Of a stretch of 64,000 bases of DNA, positions 44,794 to 53,601 are shown one piece after another. Source of the stretch: Sphingopyxis sp. FD7 (GTDB lineage Bacteria; Pseudomonadota; Alphaproteobacteria; Sphingomonadales; Sphingomonadaceae); NCBI RefSeq assembly GCF_003609835.1, contig NZ_AP017898.1, positions 3,410,001 to 3,474,000 of the forward strand, given 5' to 3'. Numbering within the stretch: position 1 is the stretch's first letter; the number at the start of each line of letters is the position of its first letter. Position numbers and translations under genes: made by a program. The notes below the pieces were generated by a model, which searched no databases, was not told the DNA's origin, and was given only the letters and a program-made list of their open reading frames with translations.

Positions 44794-45594
44794 TCAATCG
44801 TCGATCGAGAAGGCCGCCGACAGCTCGAATCGCGATCCGGGATGCGTCAGCCAGGCATGGCTGACGAGGCGCGAATGGCTCCACGTCCGCCGCGTCATCC
44901 GCAACACGGGTTCGCCGTCCGAGAGCCCCAGCATGCTGTGGGTGTGCGCGTCGGGCATCTCGGCGCGAACCCGATGTTCGACGCGCTCGAGCGGCGCCGT
45001 CCGCGTCAGATATTCGTTCGGCGTCATCTGGGTGAAGTCGATCTTCCCATAATCGGGAGCCGCCGACGCGAGCACGAAACGCTCCTCGAGCTGGATCGGG
45101 AACTCGGCTTCGTGATGAACGATGATCGAGTGGAAAAGCCTCGTGCCGACCGGAACCTCCAGTAGCGCCGCAAGGTCCGCATTGGCGCGTATCTCGTCAT
45201 TCTGCACGACGCGGGCCCGATAGATGTGACCGCGCTCGCGGATCTCTTCGGCGATATTGCGAATTTCGATCATCTGGCCGATCGGCTTGGGCTCGGCGAT
45301 GAACGATCCGCTACCCGCGCGGCGTACAAGAACGCCTGCCGCCTGTAGTTCGCGAAGCGCCCGATTGGCGGTCATCCGTGACACGTCGAATTGTTGGACT
45401 AGCTCTGCTTCCGATGGAACCCGGTCGCCCGGCTTAAGAAGTCCGTCGCGAACGGCATCGCAAATGCTCTGCTTGATGGCGGCATAGCGAGGCGGAGACT
45501 TGTCATTTTCGTCATCGGAGTTGCCGGGCCGGGCGGCCGCAGATCCATTCGAGAGTTTTGATCCGCGTCCGGGGGTGCGAGTGGTAACATCCAT
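44794..45594 (-). CDS. hutC: HutC-type GntR family repressor
   Basis: 266 residues from the ATG at 45594 (MDVTTRTPGRG), with a long polar N-terminus before the winged helix at PPRYAAIKQSICDAV...PSEAELVQQFDVSRMTANRAL. The UTRA ligand domain follows (LFHSIIVHHEAEFPIQLEE, TPNEYLTRTAPLERVEHRV, LRMTRRTWSHSRLVSHAWL). HutC proteins repress histidine-utilisation genes until urocanate binds. No hutUHI genes are in the window, so here it probably controls the TonB/PepSY set and possibly the porin gene. Confidence 0.88.
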   Translation of the reverse strand: MDVTTRTPGRGSKLSNGSAAARPGNSDDENDKSPPRYAAIKQSICDAVRDGLLKPGDRVPSEAELVQQFDVSRMTANRALRELQAAGVLVRRAGSGSFIAEPKPIGQMIEIRNIAEEIRERGHIYRARVVQNDEIRANADLAALLEVPVGTRLFHSIIVHHEAEFPIQLEERFVLASAAPDYGKIDFTQMTPNEYLTRTAPLERVEHRVRAEMPDAHTHSMLGLSDGEPVLRMTRRTWSHSRLVSHAWLTHPGSRFELSAAFSIDD

Positions 45595-45599
45595 AACCC

Positions 45600-45609
45600 G
45601 TCTATACAG
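45600..45609. promoter_or_regulatory. HutC-like half-palindrome before hutC
   Basis: GTCTATACAG on the plus strand (CTGTATAGAC on the coding strand), close to TGTATATACA with one arm changed, lying 5 bp before the hutC start. It suggests autoregulation. Confidence 0.5.
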
Positions 45610-45657
45610 GTTGCTGCTCGCAGAAGCCAAGCATGCTGTTTGCGACCTGCGCCGGTT

Positions 45658-46983
45658 TCAGAAGCTGATGGTGGCATTGAAGGAATTATACAGCGTGTTG
45701 CCCCCGGCCGGTGCATTGGGCGCGTTTCGGAGAAACCGGCCCTTGCCGAGAAACAGGCCGCTCCATTCGAGGCGGAGGCGCTTCGGTACGAGCCAGTAGC
45801 GCAGGCGCGCTTCGACCTGGTGTCCCGCGAAGCGGCCGGAGGCGCCGGATGGATCGCGAACGCCGGTCGTCGAAAAACTGTCGAACCGCGAGGCCAGCCA
45901 GAGCGGCCGGTAGGCCGCAAAGGCATCGAGGCGCCTTGACGGTATTGTTTCGATACGGATCGCCGGGGACAGAAGATTGGCCCGTCCGACCGCATTATAG
46001 AGGCCCGCTGGCGCGAGTTCCGCGCGGCGCATGCCGAACAAGGTATCGAAGCGGCCGAAATCGCCTCCCCGGCCGTCGCCGCTCGCATAGTCGAATTCGA
46101 GCGATAGGCGCGGCGACCAAGGGTGGCGGAAGCTGTAACCCGCCTCGAGATGCGTGAACCACGCCGACACATCGGACTTGGCTGCCGAGGGAGCGAGGCT
46201 GCTGCTGATCGTACCGAACTGGTAGAAAGTCTCGCTCTCATAATCGAACCGGCCCGGCGCGGGATCGCGATAGGCGCGCAGTCCGATCGTTTCGAGCGAA
46301 CGGTCGCGCGTCGGCCGCTGCGGCGCGTCGCGCTCGCCGAGATGGAAGTAGGAAATCTCGACCGAGCCGCGCGACCCGCCGAGCTTCTTCGTCGCGAGGC
46401 CGCCCCAGAGTTGCAGGTCAAAGCTCTCCTTGTCGAACTTGACCCGGTTGGCGTCGAGCGACGCGCGGTCGTCGGGCAGCCGCACCTGCGGAAGCGTATA
46501 GATAAAGGTCGCCGCGACACCTCCGCGCAGCGCCAGGTCGGCGCGGAGACCCGTATAGCCGCTGGTCGTATTGCGATAATCGTCCGCGGCCACCAGCCGC
46601 CGCGATCCCAGGTTCAGCGTGAAGCGGCCGGCCTGGAGATCGAGCTTCGTGCCTGCACCGAAGGCATCGCGCGCCTCATAGCCGACATAGGCCTGGACCA
46701 GTTCGAACGCGTTGACTTCGCCCGTCGTCACCGGGGTTCCCGCCTCGCTCCCATAGACGCGGCTGTCGTAGAGTTCGGCGCCCAAGCGAAATCCGTCGCT
46801 GCGATATTCGCCGCCGACGATCGTGCGGACATTGAGCAGGTCGTCCTTCTCGTCGAATCCCGTCCGCGCCTGTCCTTGGATCATTTCATAGCGCAGGCGC
46901 ATGCTGCCCGTGATGGTCAGGCCATCTTCGGCGAGAGCGGGTGCGGGCAGGGCGAGTAAAGTCGCGGCAAGATACAGCCTCAA
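45658..46983 (-). CDS. alginate-export-like outer-membrane porin
   Basis: 441 residues with a TTG start at 46983 chosen because AGGAGG lies 5-6 nt upstream. Signal peptide to APALAEDG, then an AlgE-like beta barrel (DLQAGRFTLNLGSRRLVA, LSLEFDYASGDGRGG, FRLGAELYDSRVYG) ending NSFNATISF. This family forms anion-selective channels and in sphingomonads is used for small solutes as well as polysaccharide. Same direction as hutC, 63 bp upstream of it. Confidence 0.85.
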   Translation of the reverse strand: MRLYLAATLLALPAPALAEDGLTITGSMRLRYEMIQGQARTGFDEKDDLLNVRTIVGGEYRSDGFRLGAELYDSRVYGSEAGTPVTTGEVNAFELVQAYVGYEARDAFGAGTKLDLQAGRFTLNLGSRRLVAADDYRNTTSGYTGLRADLALRGGVAATFIYTLPQVRLPDDRASLDANRVKFDKESFDLQLWGGLATKKLGGSRGSVEISYFHLGERDAPQRPTRDRSLETIGLRAYRDPAPGRFDYESETFYQFGTISSSLAPSAAKSDVSAWFTHLEAGYSFRHPWSPRLSLEFDYASGDGRGGDFGRFDTLFGMRRAELAPAGLYNAVGRANLLSPAIRIETIPSRRLDAFAAYRPLWLASRFDSFSTTGVRDPSGASGRFAGHQVEARLRYWLVPKRLRLEWSGLFLGKGRFLRNAPNAPAGGNTLYNSFNATISF

Positions 46984-47145
46984 GCAAACCTCCTGATCCC
47001 CGAAATCGAGGACGAACAGGCAACGCTTGAGCGCCGGGACGCTTTACCGGGAGGTTGCGCGGCCCCGGTAATCCGCCTCTAGATCGGAGGCGCCCCTGGT
47101 GCAAGATCGCTTCGGTGCCGACCTGGGCTGGACGTGGTCCCGGGC

Positions 47146-47901
47146 TCAGGCTCCCGGCAGCCCCGCCAATCGCGCCGGCGTCACGACGGGTTCGGCGCGG
47201 TCCTTGCGTTCCGAATAGCGGTCGACAAGCTGCGTGGCATGGCCGCGCGTCAGCACGGTGAAGCACACAAGTTCCTCCGCAACGTCGACGATCCGGTCGT
47301 AATAGCTCGACGGGAGCATCCGGCCCGCCTCGTCGAACTCGGCATAAGCCTTGGCGACGCTCGACTGGTTGGGGATGGTGATCATCCGCATCCAGCGGCC
47401 GAGGATGCGGAGCGTATTGACGCTGTTGAACGATTGCGACCCCGCCGACACCTGCATCACCGCGAGGGTGCGGCCCTGTGTCGGGCGTAGCCCTTTGTAT
47501 GCGAGCGGCAGGTGATCGACCTGCGCCTTCATGATGCCGGTGATCTGGCCATGCCGTTCGGGGCTGCACCAGACCTGGCCCTCGGACCAGAGCGAATGCT
47601 GGCGCAGTTCCTCGACGGCCGGGTGGTCGTCGTCGGCGATCAAATCGGGCAGCGGCAGGTCCGACGGATCGAAGATGCGCGTCTCGCAGCCGAAGAGCTG
47701 GAGCAGGCGCGCGGTCTCTTCGACGACGAGCCGCGAATAGGAGCGTTCGCGCAAGCTGCCGTAGAGCAGCAGGATGCGCGGCGCTGGGTCGAGCGGGCCG
47801 AGGCCGAGCGCGGGCTGCGAGCGGATATATTCCGCGCTGAGCGCCGGAAGATGGGTGGGATCGGCGAGCGCGCGCAGGCGCGAAAAGGTGGGGGAAGCCA
47901 T
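47146..47901 (-). CDS. arsH: arsenical resistance NADPH oxidoreductase ArsH
   Basis: 251 residues. Flavodoxin-like fold with FMN-binding [15 protein letters not shown] (~45-60), [20 protein letters not shown] and [18 protein letters not shown], all signature ArsH stretches. ArsH reduces or oxidises arsenicals (it oxidises trivalent methylarsenicals) and confers extra tolerance. Last gene of the ars operon, 5 bp after acr3. Confidence 0.95.
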   Translation of the reverse strand: MASPTFSRLRALADPTHLPALSAEYIRSQPALGLGPLDPAPRILLLYGSLRERSYSRLVVEETARLLQLFGCETRIFDPSDLPLPDLIADDDHPAVEELRQHSLWSEGQVWCSPERHGQITGIMKAQVDHLPLAYKGLRPTQGRTLAVMQVSAGSQSFNSVNTLRILGRWMRMITIPNQSSVAKAYAEFDEAGRMLPSSYYDRIVDVAEELVCFTVLTRGHATQLVDRYSERKDRAEPVVTPARLAGLPGA

Positions 47902-47906
47902 GACAA

Positions 47907-48971
47907 TCAGTCTTTCGCGGGGGTGGATGCCGGGAACCAGCGGCGTCCGAACCAGAAGGCGACGCTCACCAGCAGGATGAGCACGGGAACTTCGACGAGC
48001 GGGCCGATGACGGCGGCGAAGGCGACCGGCGAGGCGAGCCCGAAGGCGGCAATCGCAACCGCGATCGCAAGCTCGAAATTATTTCCGGCGGCGGTGAAGG
48101 CGACCGCGGTCGTGCGCGGATAATCGGCCTCGATCAGCTTGCCCATCCAGAAGCTGATGACGAACTGCACGACGAAATAGATGGTCAGCGGGACGGCGAT
48201 GCGCACGACGTCGCCGGGAATGGTGACGATCTCACCGCCCTTGAGGCTGAACATTGCGACGATCGTGAAGAGCAGCGCGACAAGCGTGATCGGCGCGATG
48301 CGCGGGAGGAAGCGCGTCTCATACCATTCGTTGCCCTTGGCGTCTGCGAGCCACTTGCGAGTGAGATAGCCCGCCGCAAAGGGAACGCCGAGATAAATGA
48401 GGACGGCTTCGGCGACGGTCCAGAAGCTTACGTCGATAACGCTGCCTTCGAGACCGAACAGCGGCGGCAATATCGTCAGGAAGAACCAGGCATAGATGCT
48501 GAAGAACAGGATCTGGAAGATCGAGTTGAACGCCACCAGTGCCGCGACATATTGATTGTCGCCCTTCGCGAGCTGGTTCCAGACGATCACCATCGCGATG
48601 CAGCGCGCGAGGCCGATCAGGATCAGCCCGGTCATATATTCGGGCTTGTCTGACAGGAAGATCACCGCGAGCGCGAACATCAGCACGGGACCGATGATCC
48701 AGTTCTGGATGAGCGAGATGGCGAGCACCCTTTTGTCCTCGAACACGCGCGGCAATTCCTCGTAGCGGACGCGCGCGAGCGGCGGATACATCATCAGGAT
48801 AAGGCCGATCGCGATCGGGATGTTGGTCGAGCCCCACGAGAGGGCATCGATCGCGGCGGGCAGGCCGGTGAACACCGAACCGAGCAACACGCCGAGCGCC
48901 ATCGCGAGGAAGATCCAGAGGGTGAGATAGCGATCGAGGAACGACAGCCGTTCCCGCTTGGGTTCTGTCAT
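47907..48971 (-). CDS. acr3: arsenite efflux transporter of the ACR3 family
   Basis: 354 residues with ten membrane helices. Family marks: [19 protein letters not shown] near the N-terminus, the conserved Cys in [16 protein letters not shown] (~128) and [17 protein letters not shown]. It exports As(III)/Sb(III) across the inner membrane. Sometimes called arsB, but the sequence is ACR3-type, not ArsB. Nine bp after arsC. Confidence 0.95.
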   Translation of the reverse strand: MTEPKRERLSFLDRYLTLWIFLAMALGVLLGSVFTGLPAAIDALSWGSTNIPIAIGLILMMYPPLARVRYEELPRVFEDKRVLAISLIQNWIIGPVLMFALAVIFLSDKPEYMTGLILIGLARCIAMVIVWNQLAKGDNQYVAALVAFNSIFQILFFSIYAWFFLTILPPLFGLEGSVIDVSFWTVAEAVLIYLGVPFAAGYLTRKWLADAKGNEWYETRFLPRIAPITLVALLFTIVAMFSLKGGEIVTIPGDVVRIAVPLTIYFVVQFVISFWMGKLIEADYPRTTAVAFTAAGNNFELAIAVAIAAFGLASPVAFAAVIGPLVEVPVLILLVSVAFWFGRRWFPASTPAKD

Positions 48972-48980
48972 CGGCTTGGC

Positions 48981-49409
48981 TCAGGCGCCGACGCGGTTGC
49001 CAGCGGCGTCGATTACCTGTTCGCCGTCTTCCTTGGCGAAGGCGCCGCGTTGCCCCGCAGGGATGAGGTCGAGTACCGTTTCGGAGGGACGGCAGAGCTT
49101 CACGCCGAGCGGCGAGACCACCAACGGGCGGTTGATCAGGGCGGGATGCGCCATCATCGCGTCGATCAGCGCTTCGTCGCCAAGGGCCATGTCTCCGAGC
49201 CCCAGCTCCGCATAGGGCGTGCCTTTCTCTCGCAGGAGTTCGCGAGCCGTGATGCCGGCGCGGACGATCAACTGTTCGAGCAGCGCACGCGACGGCGGCG
49301 TCTTCAGATACTCGACGACATGCGGTTCGATCCCGGCATTGCGAATCATCGCGAGGGTGTTGCGGGAGGTCCCGCAGGCGGGGTTATGGTAGATGACGAT
49401 GTCGGTCAT
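48981..49409 (-). CDS. arsC: arsenate reductase (glutaredoxin-dependent)
   Basis: 142 residues. YHNPACGTSRNTLAMI carries the catalytic Cys (Cys12) of glutaredoxin-coupled ArsC, with the Arg residues in INRPLVVSPLGVKLCRPSE. It reduces arsenate to arsenite for Acr3. The C-terminus is slightly extended. 13 bp after arsR. Confidence 0.95.
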   Translation of the reverse strand: MTDIVIYHNPACGTSRNTLAMIRNAGIEPHVVEYLKTPPSRALLEQLIVRAGITARELLREKGTPYAELGLGDMALGDEALIDAMMAHPALINRPLVVSPLGVKLCRPSETVLDLIPAGQRGAFAKEDGEQVIDAAGNRVGA

Positions 49410-49422
49410 AGCGCGCGTTCCT

Positions 49423-49752
49423 TCAGCAGCAGGCGAGTTCTGCGAGCAGCGGCTCGCACAGCTCCGCCCGGCCTTGGCAGCAGTCCTTCGCCAGGAAGAG
49501 CATCAGGCCGCGAAGCGCGTCGATATCCGCGCGCTGGATAATTTGACGCCCGCGCTTCTCGGATATCACGAGGCCGGCTTTGGCGAGCACCGCGAGATGG
49601 GTGGAGAAGGTACTCTGGGTGAGTCCCGACGCTTCGACAAGTTGACCCGTCGACAGGCCGTCGGGCTCATGTTTGACGAGCAGGCGAAAGGCATCGAGGC
49701 GTGTCGGGTGTCCCAGCGCGGCGAGAATGGACAAGGCGGAATCGGTTTGCAT
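49423..49752 (-). CDS. arsR: ArsR family arsenic-responsive repressor
   Basis: 109 residues. Winged helix (STGQLVEASGLTQSTFSTHL) with metal-binding Cys clustered near the C-terminus: KDCCQGRAELCEP and LACC. That distribution differs from the ELCVCDL motif of the classical E. coli ArsR and matches the other ArsR type, where As(III) is bound by C-terminal Cys pairs. It represses the operon it heads. Confidence 0.93.
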   Translation of the reverse strand: MQTDSALSILAALGHPTRLDAFRLLVKHEPDGLSTGQLVEASGLTQSTFSTHLAVLAKAGLVISEKRGRQIIQRADIDALRGLMLFLAKDCCQGRAELCEPLLAELACC

Positions 49753-49757
49753 GCATC

Positions 49758-49810
49758 GGAATTATCCGATGGAATCGCATCCGTCAATTCCAATCGGGAA
49801 TATCCGATTA
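49758..49810 (-). promoter_or_regulatory. ars operon promoter with direct repeats
   Basis: On the coding strand two near-identical blocks, ATCGGATATTCC (49808-49797) and ATCGGATAATTCC (49770-49758), flank TTGACG (49787-49782) and GATAAT (49766-49761). They are good candidates for the ArsR operator overlapping the promoter; the 15-bp spacer between the two promoter boxes is short. Confidence 0.6.
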
Positions 49811-49846
49811 GTTGGTCCGCTTGCGCGATCGGGCTATAGCCTCGTC

Positions 49847-50272
49847 ATGGGTCGCGAACAGCAGAGCGAGATCGCCTTTCGGATCGTCATCGAACAGCCG
49901 GTGCCTGGCGTGCTTCACAGCTTGCAAGGCAAGGACGACCGGCCGCTCGATCCCAAAGCGTCCCGCATGGGTGAAGCCTTGGCCTTCGATTTCTCCGTGC
50001 GCGTCGGCCCGGGTCCCAAATTCTTCGGCGACCAGGTGCGGCGCGAGGGGCCGGAGCGCCGGTTCGTCTATATTCGTGTCGGGCAAATGGCGGGTGACGC
50101 GGCTTCGCCTTGGTCGCGGCGGATGAAGATCGACATACATGATATCGATCAGGAGCTGCTCGACGCGGCCGCGAAGGATATGCGGCCCATCGAGATTGCG
50201 ATCATTGGCACGGGTAAGGATGGCACGCCCGCGTGCGCGACGGTGCGTCCGACGATGCGGCGCATCGCCTAG
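49847..50272 (+). CDS. DUF5990 family protein
   Basis: 141 residues from the ATG at 49847. The order FRIVIEQPVPGVLHSLQGK, then LAFDFSVRVGPGPKFFGDQV, RFVYIRVGQMAGD and MKIDIHDIDQELLD matches DUF5990, a small soluble family of unknown role. Divergent from arsR and convergent with the integrase gene. Looks like cargo of the island. Confidence 0.72.
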   Translation: MGREQQSEIAFRIVIEQPVPGVLHSLQGKDDRPLDPKASRMGEALAFDFSVRVGPGPKFFGDQVRREGPERRFVYIRVGQMAGDAASPWSRRMKIDIHDIDQELLDAAAKDMRPIEIAIIGTGKDGTPACATVRPTMRRIA

Positions 50273-50298
50273 CAGAGCTCGTATCCTGTTCCGTCCCG

Positions 50299-51570
50299 TC
50301 AAGCGGCGTGTCGCATGGTCCCGAGCTTGGCCGCGCCGCTCGCCAGCAGCCGCTCGATTTCGTCCGAGGTCCGCCGGACAGCGAGTTTCAGCGCTTCATC
50401 GATGTGGACATAATCCTGGGTCACATTCTGCGAAGCATGTCCGAGCATTGCGCGGATCGTGAGTTCCGAGAATCCCAAATCTCCCGCGACGCTTCCGAAG
50501 GTGTGGCGAAGCGTATGGGGCGTCACACCCTCTATACCTGCCAAAACGCACACGCGCCGGAGGCACTCGCTAACCGCCGTGAAGGGACCGTCGCCGATGG
50601 TCGAGGGAAACAGGTGCGGATTGCCCGCAATCTCTGCCTGGTCTTGCAGAACCCGCACCGCGGCCGGACCGATCGCTCGAATCTGTGCGCCGCCCTTCGT
50701 GTCGGGAAAAGCAACATAGCCGGCATCGGGATGAAGCCAGCTGCGGCGCATCGCTTGCCCTTCTTCCCGGCGATAGCCCGTCAGCAGCAAGGTGCGCAGG
50801 ACGCCGAGAGCGACCGGATTCTCGCCGCTCGCCTCGGCATGAGCGATGGCCTTCCCCATCATCTCGATTTCAGCGACGCTGAGGCGCCGCGTCTTCTTTT
50901 TGCTCGCGAGCTTCTTGGCCCCGAGGGTCGGGTGTACTTCGAGCAGACCCTTGTGCTTCGCGTGACCGATGATCGCCTGAAGCGTGCCGAGGCAGCGGCC
51001 CGCCACGCCGGGCCCGCCCGTTGCCATGCCGCCTCGCCCTCCCGTTCGGGGTTTGGCCGTCTTCCCGTTCTTTACGTCGGATTGCATCTGCTCGACGTCG
51101 GCGATCCGGAGATGCTTCACGATGCGATTGCCAAGCAGGGGTACGATGTGGGTTCGAACCCGGCTCTCGTCCATATCGAGCGACGACGTTTTGATGGGAA
51201 GATTCTTGCGGCCTAGGATATTCCCGGCGCGAGCTTCCTCCAAATACCAGTCGCACATCTCCGCTACGGTCATTCCCTTGCGGACCTGCCTGACCTTGTC
51301 GGCGGGATCCTCGCCGACGATGACCTCGGCCAACTTGAGCTTTGCAAGATCGCGGGCCGTATCGACCGTCAGCACGCCGAACCGGCCGAGGTTCATCCGG
51401 CGTTTGATACCCTCGGCATTGCGATATTGAACGACGAAAGTCTTGAGCCCCGAAGGGAGCACCCTCAGGCCGAAGCCCTTCACTTCGCTATCCCAATAGA
51501 TGAGCTGCTTGCTGTCTGGCACGGCAAGCGCGTCGATCGCCCGTTTGGTCAGCTTGCCCGTCGGCATCAT
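50299..51570 (-). CDS. tyrosine-type site-specific integrase (DUF4102-containing)
   Basis: 423 residues from the ATG at 51570, with CAGGAGAGAC before it; a second ATG follows directly. N-terminal DUF4102 arm domain (GKLTKRAIDALAVPDSKQL, YWDSEVKGFGLRVLPSG), SAM-like core-binding domain, catalytic domain with Arg in LLTGYRREEGQAM, HTLRHTFGS, GHASQNVTQDY ending in the nucleophile Tyr (DYVHID). P4-like integrases of this kind insert islands at tRNA 3' ends. Its start faces the tRNA-Gly fragment at 51748. Confidence 0.94.
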   Translation of the reverse strand: MMPTGKLTKRAIDALAVPDSKQLIYWDSEVKGFGLRVLPSGLKTFVVQYRNAEGIKRRMNLGRFGVLTVDTARDLAKLKLAEVIVGEDPADKVRQVRKGMTVAEMCDWYLEEARAGNILGRKNLPIKTSSLDMDESRVRTHIVPLLGNRIVKHLRIADVEQMQSDVKNGKTAKPRTGGRGGMATGGPGVAGRCLGTLQAIIGHAKHKGLLEVHPTLGAKKLASKKKTRRLSVAEIEMMGKAIAHAEASGENPVALGVLRTLLLTGYRREEGQAMRRSWLHPDAGYVAFPDTKGGAQIRAIGPAAVRVLQDQAEIAGNPHLFPSTIGDGPFTAVSECLRRVCVLAGIEGVTPHTLRHTFGSVAGDLGFSELTIRAMLGHASQNVTQDYVHIDEALKLAVRRTSDEIERLLASGAAKLGTMRHAA

Positions 51571-51582
51571 GTCTCTCCTGCT

Positions 51583-51652
51583 GGAGACAAAACCAAAACC
51601 GAGCGGCTTTGTCTCCAAATTGTCTCCTGCAACCGTCAAACTGGAGACAAAA
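51583..51652. repeat. four GGAGACAA repeats upstream of the integrase
   Basis: GGAGACAAAA at 51583-51592 and 51643-51652, and the inverse TTGTCTCC at 51609-51616 and 51620-51627. The set looks like arm-type integrase binding sites beside the attachment core. Confidence 0.65.
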
Positions 51653-51747
51653 TTAGGATACGAGAGGGCAGAAAGAAAATCAAGAAATATAGGAAATATA
51701 GGGTTTTAGGATAGCATTGGAAGCTCTAGGAAAGCCCGAAGGTCAAG

Positions 51748-51792
51748 TTGCCAAGGTTGGGGTCGAGGGTTCGAATCCCTTCGCCCGCTCCA
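51748..51792 (+). other. 3' fragment of tRNA-Gly(GCC), probable attachment site (attR)
   Basis: From TTGCCAAGG (anticodon loop with GCC) through GAGGGTTCGAATCCC (T arm) to CGCCCGCTCCA (acceptor, U73 and CCA), the sequence follows the 3' half of tRNA-Gly(GCC). The 5' half is absent: the bases before 51748 do not continue the tRNA. A 3' tRNA copy next to an integrase is the usual trace of an integrated island. The full tRNA should lie on the left, outside the window. Confidence 0.85.
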
Positions 51793-51821
51793 GATTTCGG
51801 GTGTAATCTTAGGAAGTTAGC

Positions 51822-51853
51822 AGGGCTGCCGAAAGGCGGCCTTCGTTGTTTTT
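51822..51853 (+). terminator. rho-independent terminator after the tRNA fragment
   Basis: GGCTGCC - GAAA - GGCGGCC stem-loop (one G-T pair) followed by TTCGTTGTTTTT. It would be the natural terminator of a tRNA-Gly gene, now behind the fragment. Confidence 0.75.
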
Positions 51854-51860
51854 GGGCTTT

Positions 51861-51901
51861 GGGGAGCAGGTGGGGGAGCAGAAACAGTTTTAGTTTGCTC
51901 C
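51861..51901. repeat. GGGGAGCA direct repeats right of the tRNA fragment
   Basis: GGGGAGCA at 51861-51868 and 51873-51880, with the inverse TTTGCTCC ending at 51901. Different in sequence from the GGAGACAA set left of the fragment, as if the arm sites of another integrase lay on this side. Confidence 0.55.
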
Positions 51902-51954
51902 TTGGAATCCCAGACTCTAAGATTCCCAAATGGGGTAACGTCAAGGGAGTGGCC

Positions 51955-53601
51955 GTGAAGTTCATCGAGGATCAAACGGCTCAAAAGCTGCGGGGTGGTT
52001 ACTACACCCCCCTCGATCTTGCGTCCTTCATTGCCCGCTGGGTTGCCGAGCTTAAGCCAAACAAAATCCTAGAACCGAGCTGCGGCGACGGAGCCTTTTT
52101 CCAGGCGATGGCCGACGTTGGCGGCTTTCAAGCAGCCAATCTTACCGGGTTCGAACTCGACGACGACGAGGCCGGCAAGGCAATCCGGCGCGCCAAGGAG
52201 CTTGGCCTTCGTCGTGCGGACATTCGTTCGGAAGACTTCCTTGGCTGGGCCATCGACAACATGGAGAAGGGCGGCGAGCGCTTCGACGCGGTCGTGGGAA
52301 ATCCACCCTTCGTCCGCTACCAGTTTCTTCCGCCAGAATTTCAAACGCGCGCTGCCATAATTTTCGACGAGCTTGGGCTAAAGTTCACAAAGCACACGAA
52401 TGCTTGGGTGCCGTTTATCCTCGCGTCGATGTCACTGCTTCGTCCGGGCGGTCGGCTGGCAATGGTTGTCCCGGCCGAAATAATCCACGTCACCCATGCG
52501 CAATCGCTTCGCAGCCATCTCGGCAAAGAATGTCGCAGGCTCGTCATTATCGACCCGGAAGAGCTATGGTTCGATGGCACGTTGCAGGGTGCTGTCATCC
52601 TCATGGCCGAGAAGCGCAGTAGCGCTCGCCAGAAGGCAGAGGGTCTTGGCATGGTGCCGGTTCGGGGCCGGGAGTTTCTTCGTCGGTCCCCGTCCGAGCT
52701 GTTTGCAGAGCCACAGTCGATTAATGGAAAGACGGTTGCAGGCAAGTGGACGCGGGCGTTGCTCGATCTGGAGACGCGGGACCTGTTCGACGAACTCGAG
52801 GCCCATGCCGAGGTTCACCGCTTCGACGATATCGCGCGTGTGGACGTTGGCATCGTTACCGGTGCGAACAAGTTTTTCCTCGTCCCCGACGAGACGGTCA
52901 GGGCCTACAACCTAACCAAATATGCCCACCCTATGTTCGGTCGCAGCGAACACTGTCCTGGCATTATCTACGACGAGCGACAACATGCGGCGAATGCCGA
53001 GAAGGGGAGTCCGACGAACTTCCTCTGGTTCGACGATGCGCCCAACAAAATGTCGAGCCGGGCACGCCAGTATATCGAGCGTGGCGAGGCCGAAAGTCTG
53101 CACACCAGATATAAGTGCCGTATCCGCGCGCCTTGGTTCAAAGTGCCGTCGGTCTATTCCACCGAAGTCGGAATGCTCAAGCGGTGTCACGATACCCCGC
53201 GTCTCATCCTCAATAAAATTGGGGCCTATACCACGGATACCGCCTATCGCATTCGCACACGCGAGGGGGAAGGCGAGCGACTGGTAGGATGCTTCATCAA
53301 TCCGCTAACAGCACTAAGTGCGGAATTGGAGGGGAGGCACTACGGCGGCGGCGTGCTCGAACTCATCCCCTCCGAAATCGAACGGCTCATCATACCTCTC
53401 CCGAAAGCGGTCACGCCGGACCTGGAGGATTTGGACGCCTCTATCCGTAATCGACCGACGCACGAGACGTTGGAGCGGCAGGGGAAGATTGTCCTCGGTG
53501 CGCTGGGTATATCCAAGGCCAAGCAAAGCAGCGCATTGGAGGGGTGGCGCAAGCTTCGGGATCGGCGACATCGAACATCAACGGAAACCGTCGAGGCCTA
53601 G
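51955..53601 (+). CDS. Eco57I-type DNA adenine-N6 methyltransferase
   Basis: 548 residues from the GTG at 51955, with AAGGGAG 5 nt upstream. Motif X-like GGYYTPLDLASFIARW (~14), SAM motif I ILEPSCGDGAFF (~41), acidic motif II TGFELDDDE, catalytic NPPFVRY (~115-122). The rest (~200-548) is target-recognition and C-terminal regions with RIRAPWFKVPSVY. It methylates adenine within an unknown site. It ends in a CTAG shared with the stop of the opposed PLD-type gene; the two were probably a restriction-modification pair. Confidence 0.9.
   Translation: MKFIEDQTAQKLRGGYYTPLDLASFIARWVAELKPNKILEPSCGDGAFFQAMADVGGFQAANLTGFELDDDEAGKAIRRAKELGLRRADIRSEDFLGWAIDNMEKGGERFDAVVGNPPFVRYQFLPPEFQTRAAIIFDELGLKFTKHTNAWVPFILASMSLLRPGGRLAMVVPAEIIHVTHAQSLRSHLGKECRRLVIIDPEELWFDGTLQGAVILMAEKRSSARQKAEGLGMVPVRGREFLRRSPSELFAEPQSINGKTVAGKWTRALLDLETRDLFDELEAHAEVHRFDDIARVDVGIVTGANKFFLVPDETVRAYNLTKYAHPMFGRSEHCPGIIYDERQHAANAEKGSPTNFLWFDDAPNKMSSRARQYIERGEAESLHTRYKCRIRAPWFKVPSVYSTEVGMLKRCHDTPRLILNKIGAYTTDTAYRIRTREGEGERLVGCFINPLTALSAELEGRHYGGGVLELIPSEIERLIIPLPKAVTPDLEDLDASIRNRPTHETLERQGKIVLGALGISKAKQSSALEGWRKLRDRRHRTSTETVEA

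Noticed and set aside
51726..51965. 79-residue minus-strand frame over the tRNA fragment
   Set aside because: Translates the reverse of the tRNA (the familiar GEGIRTLDP artefact peptide); not a gene.
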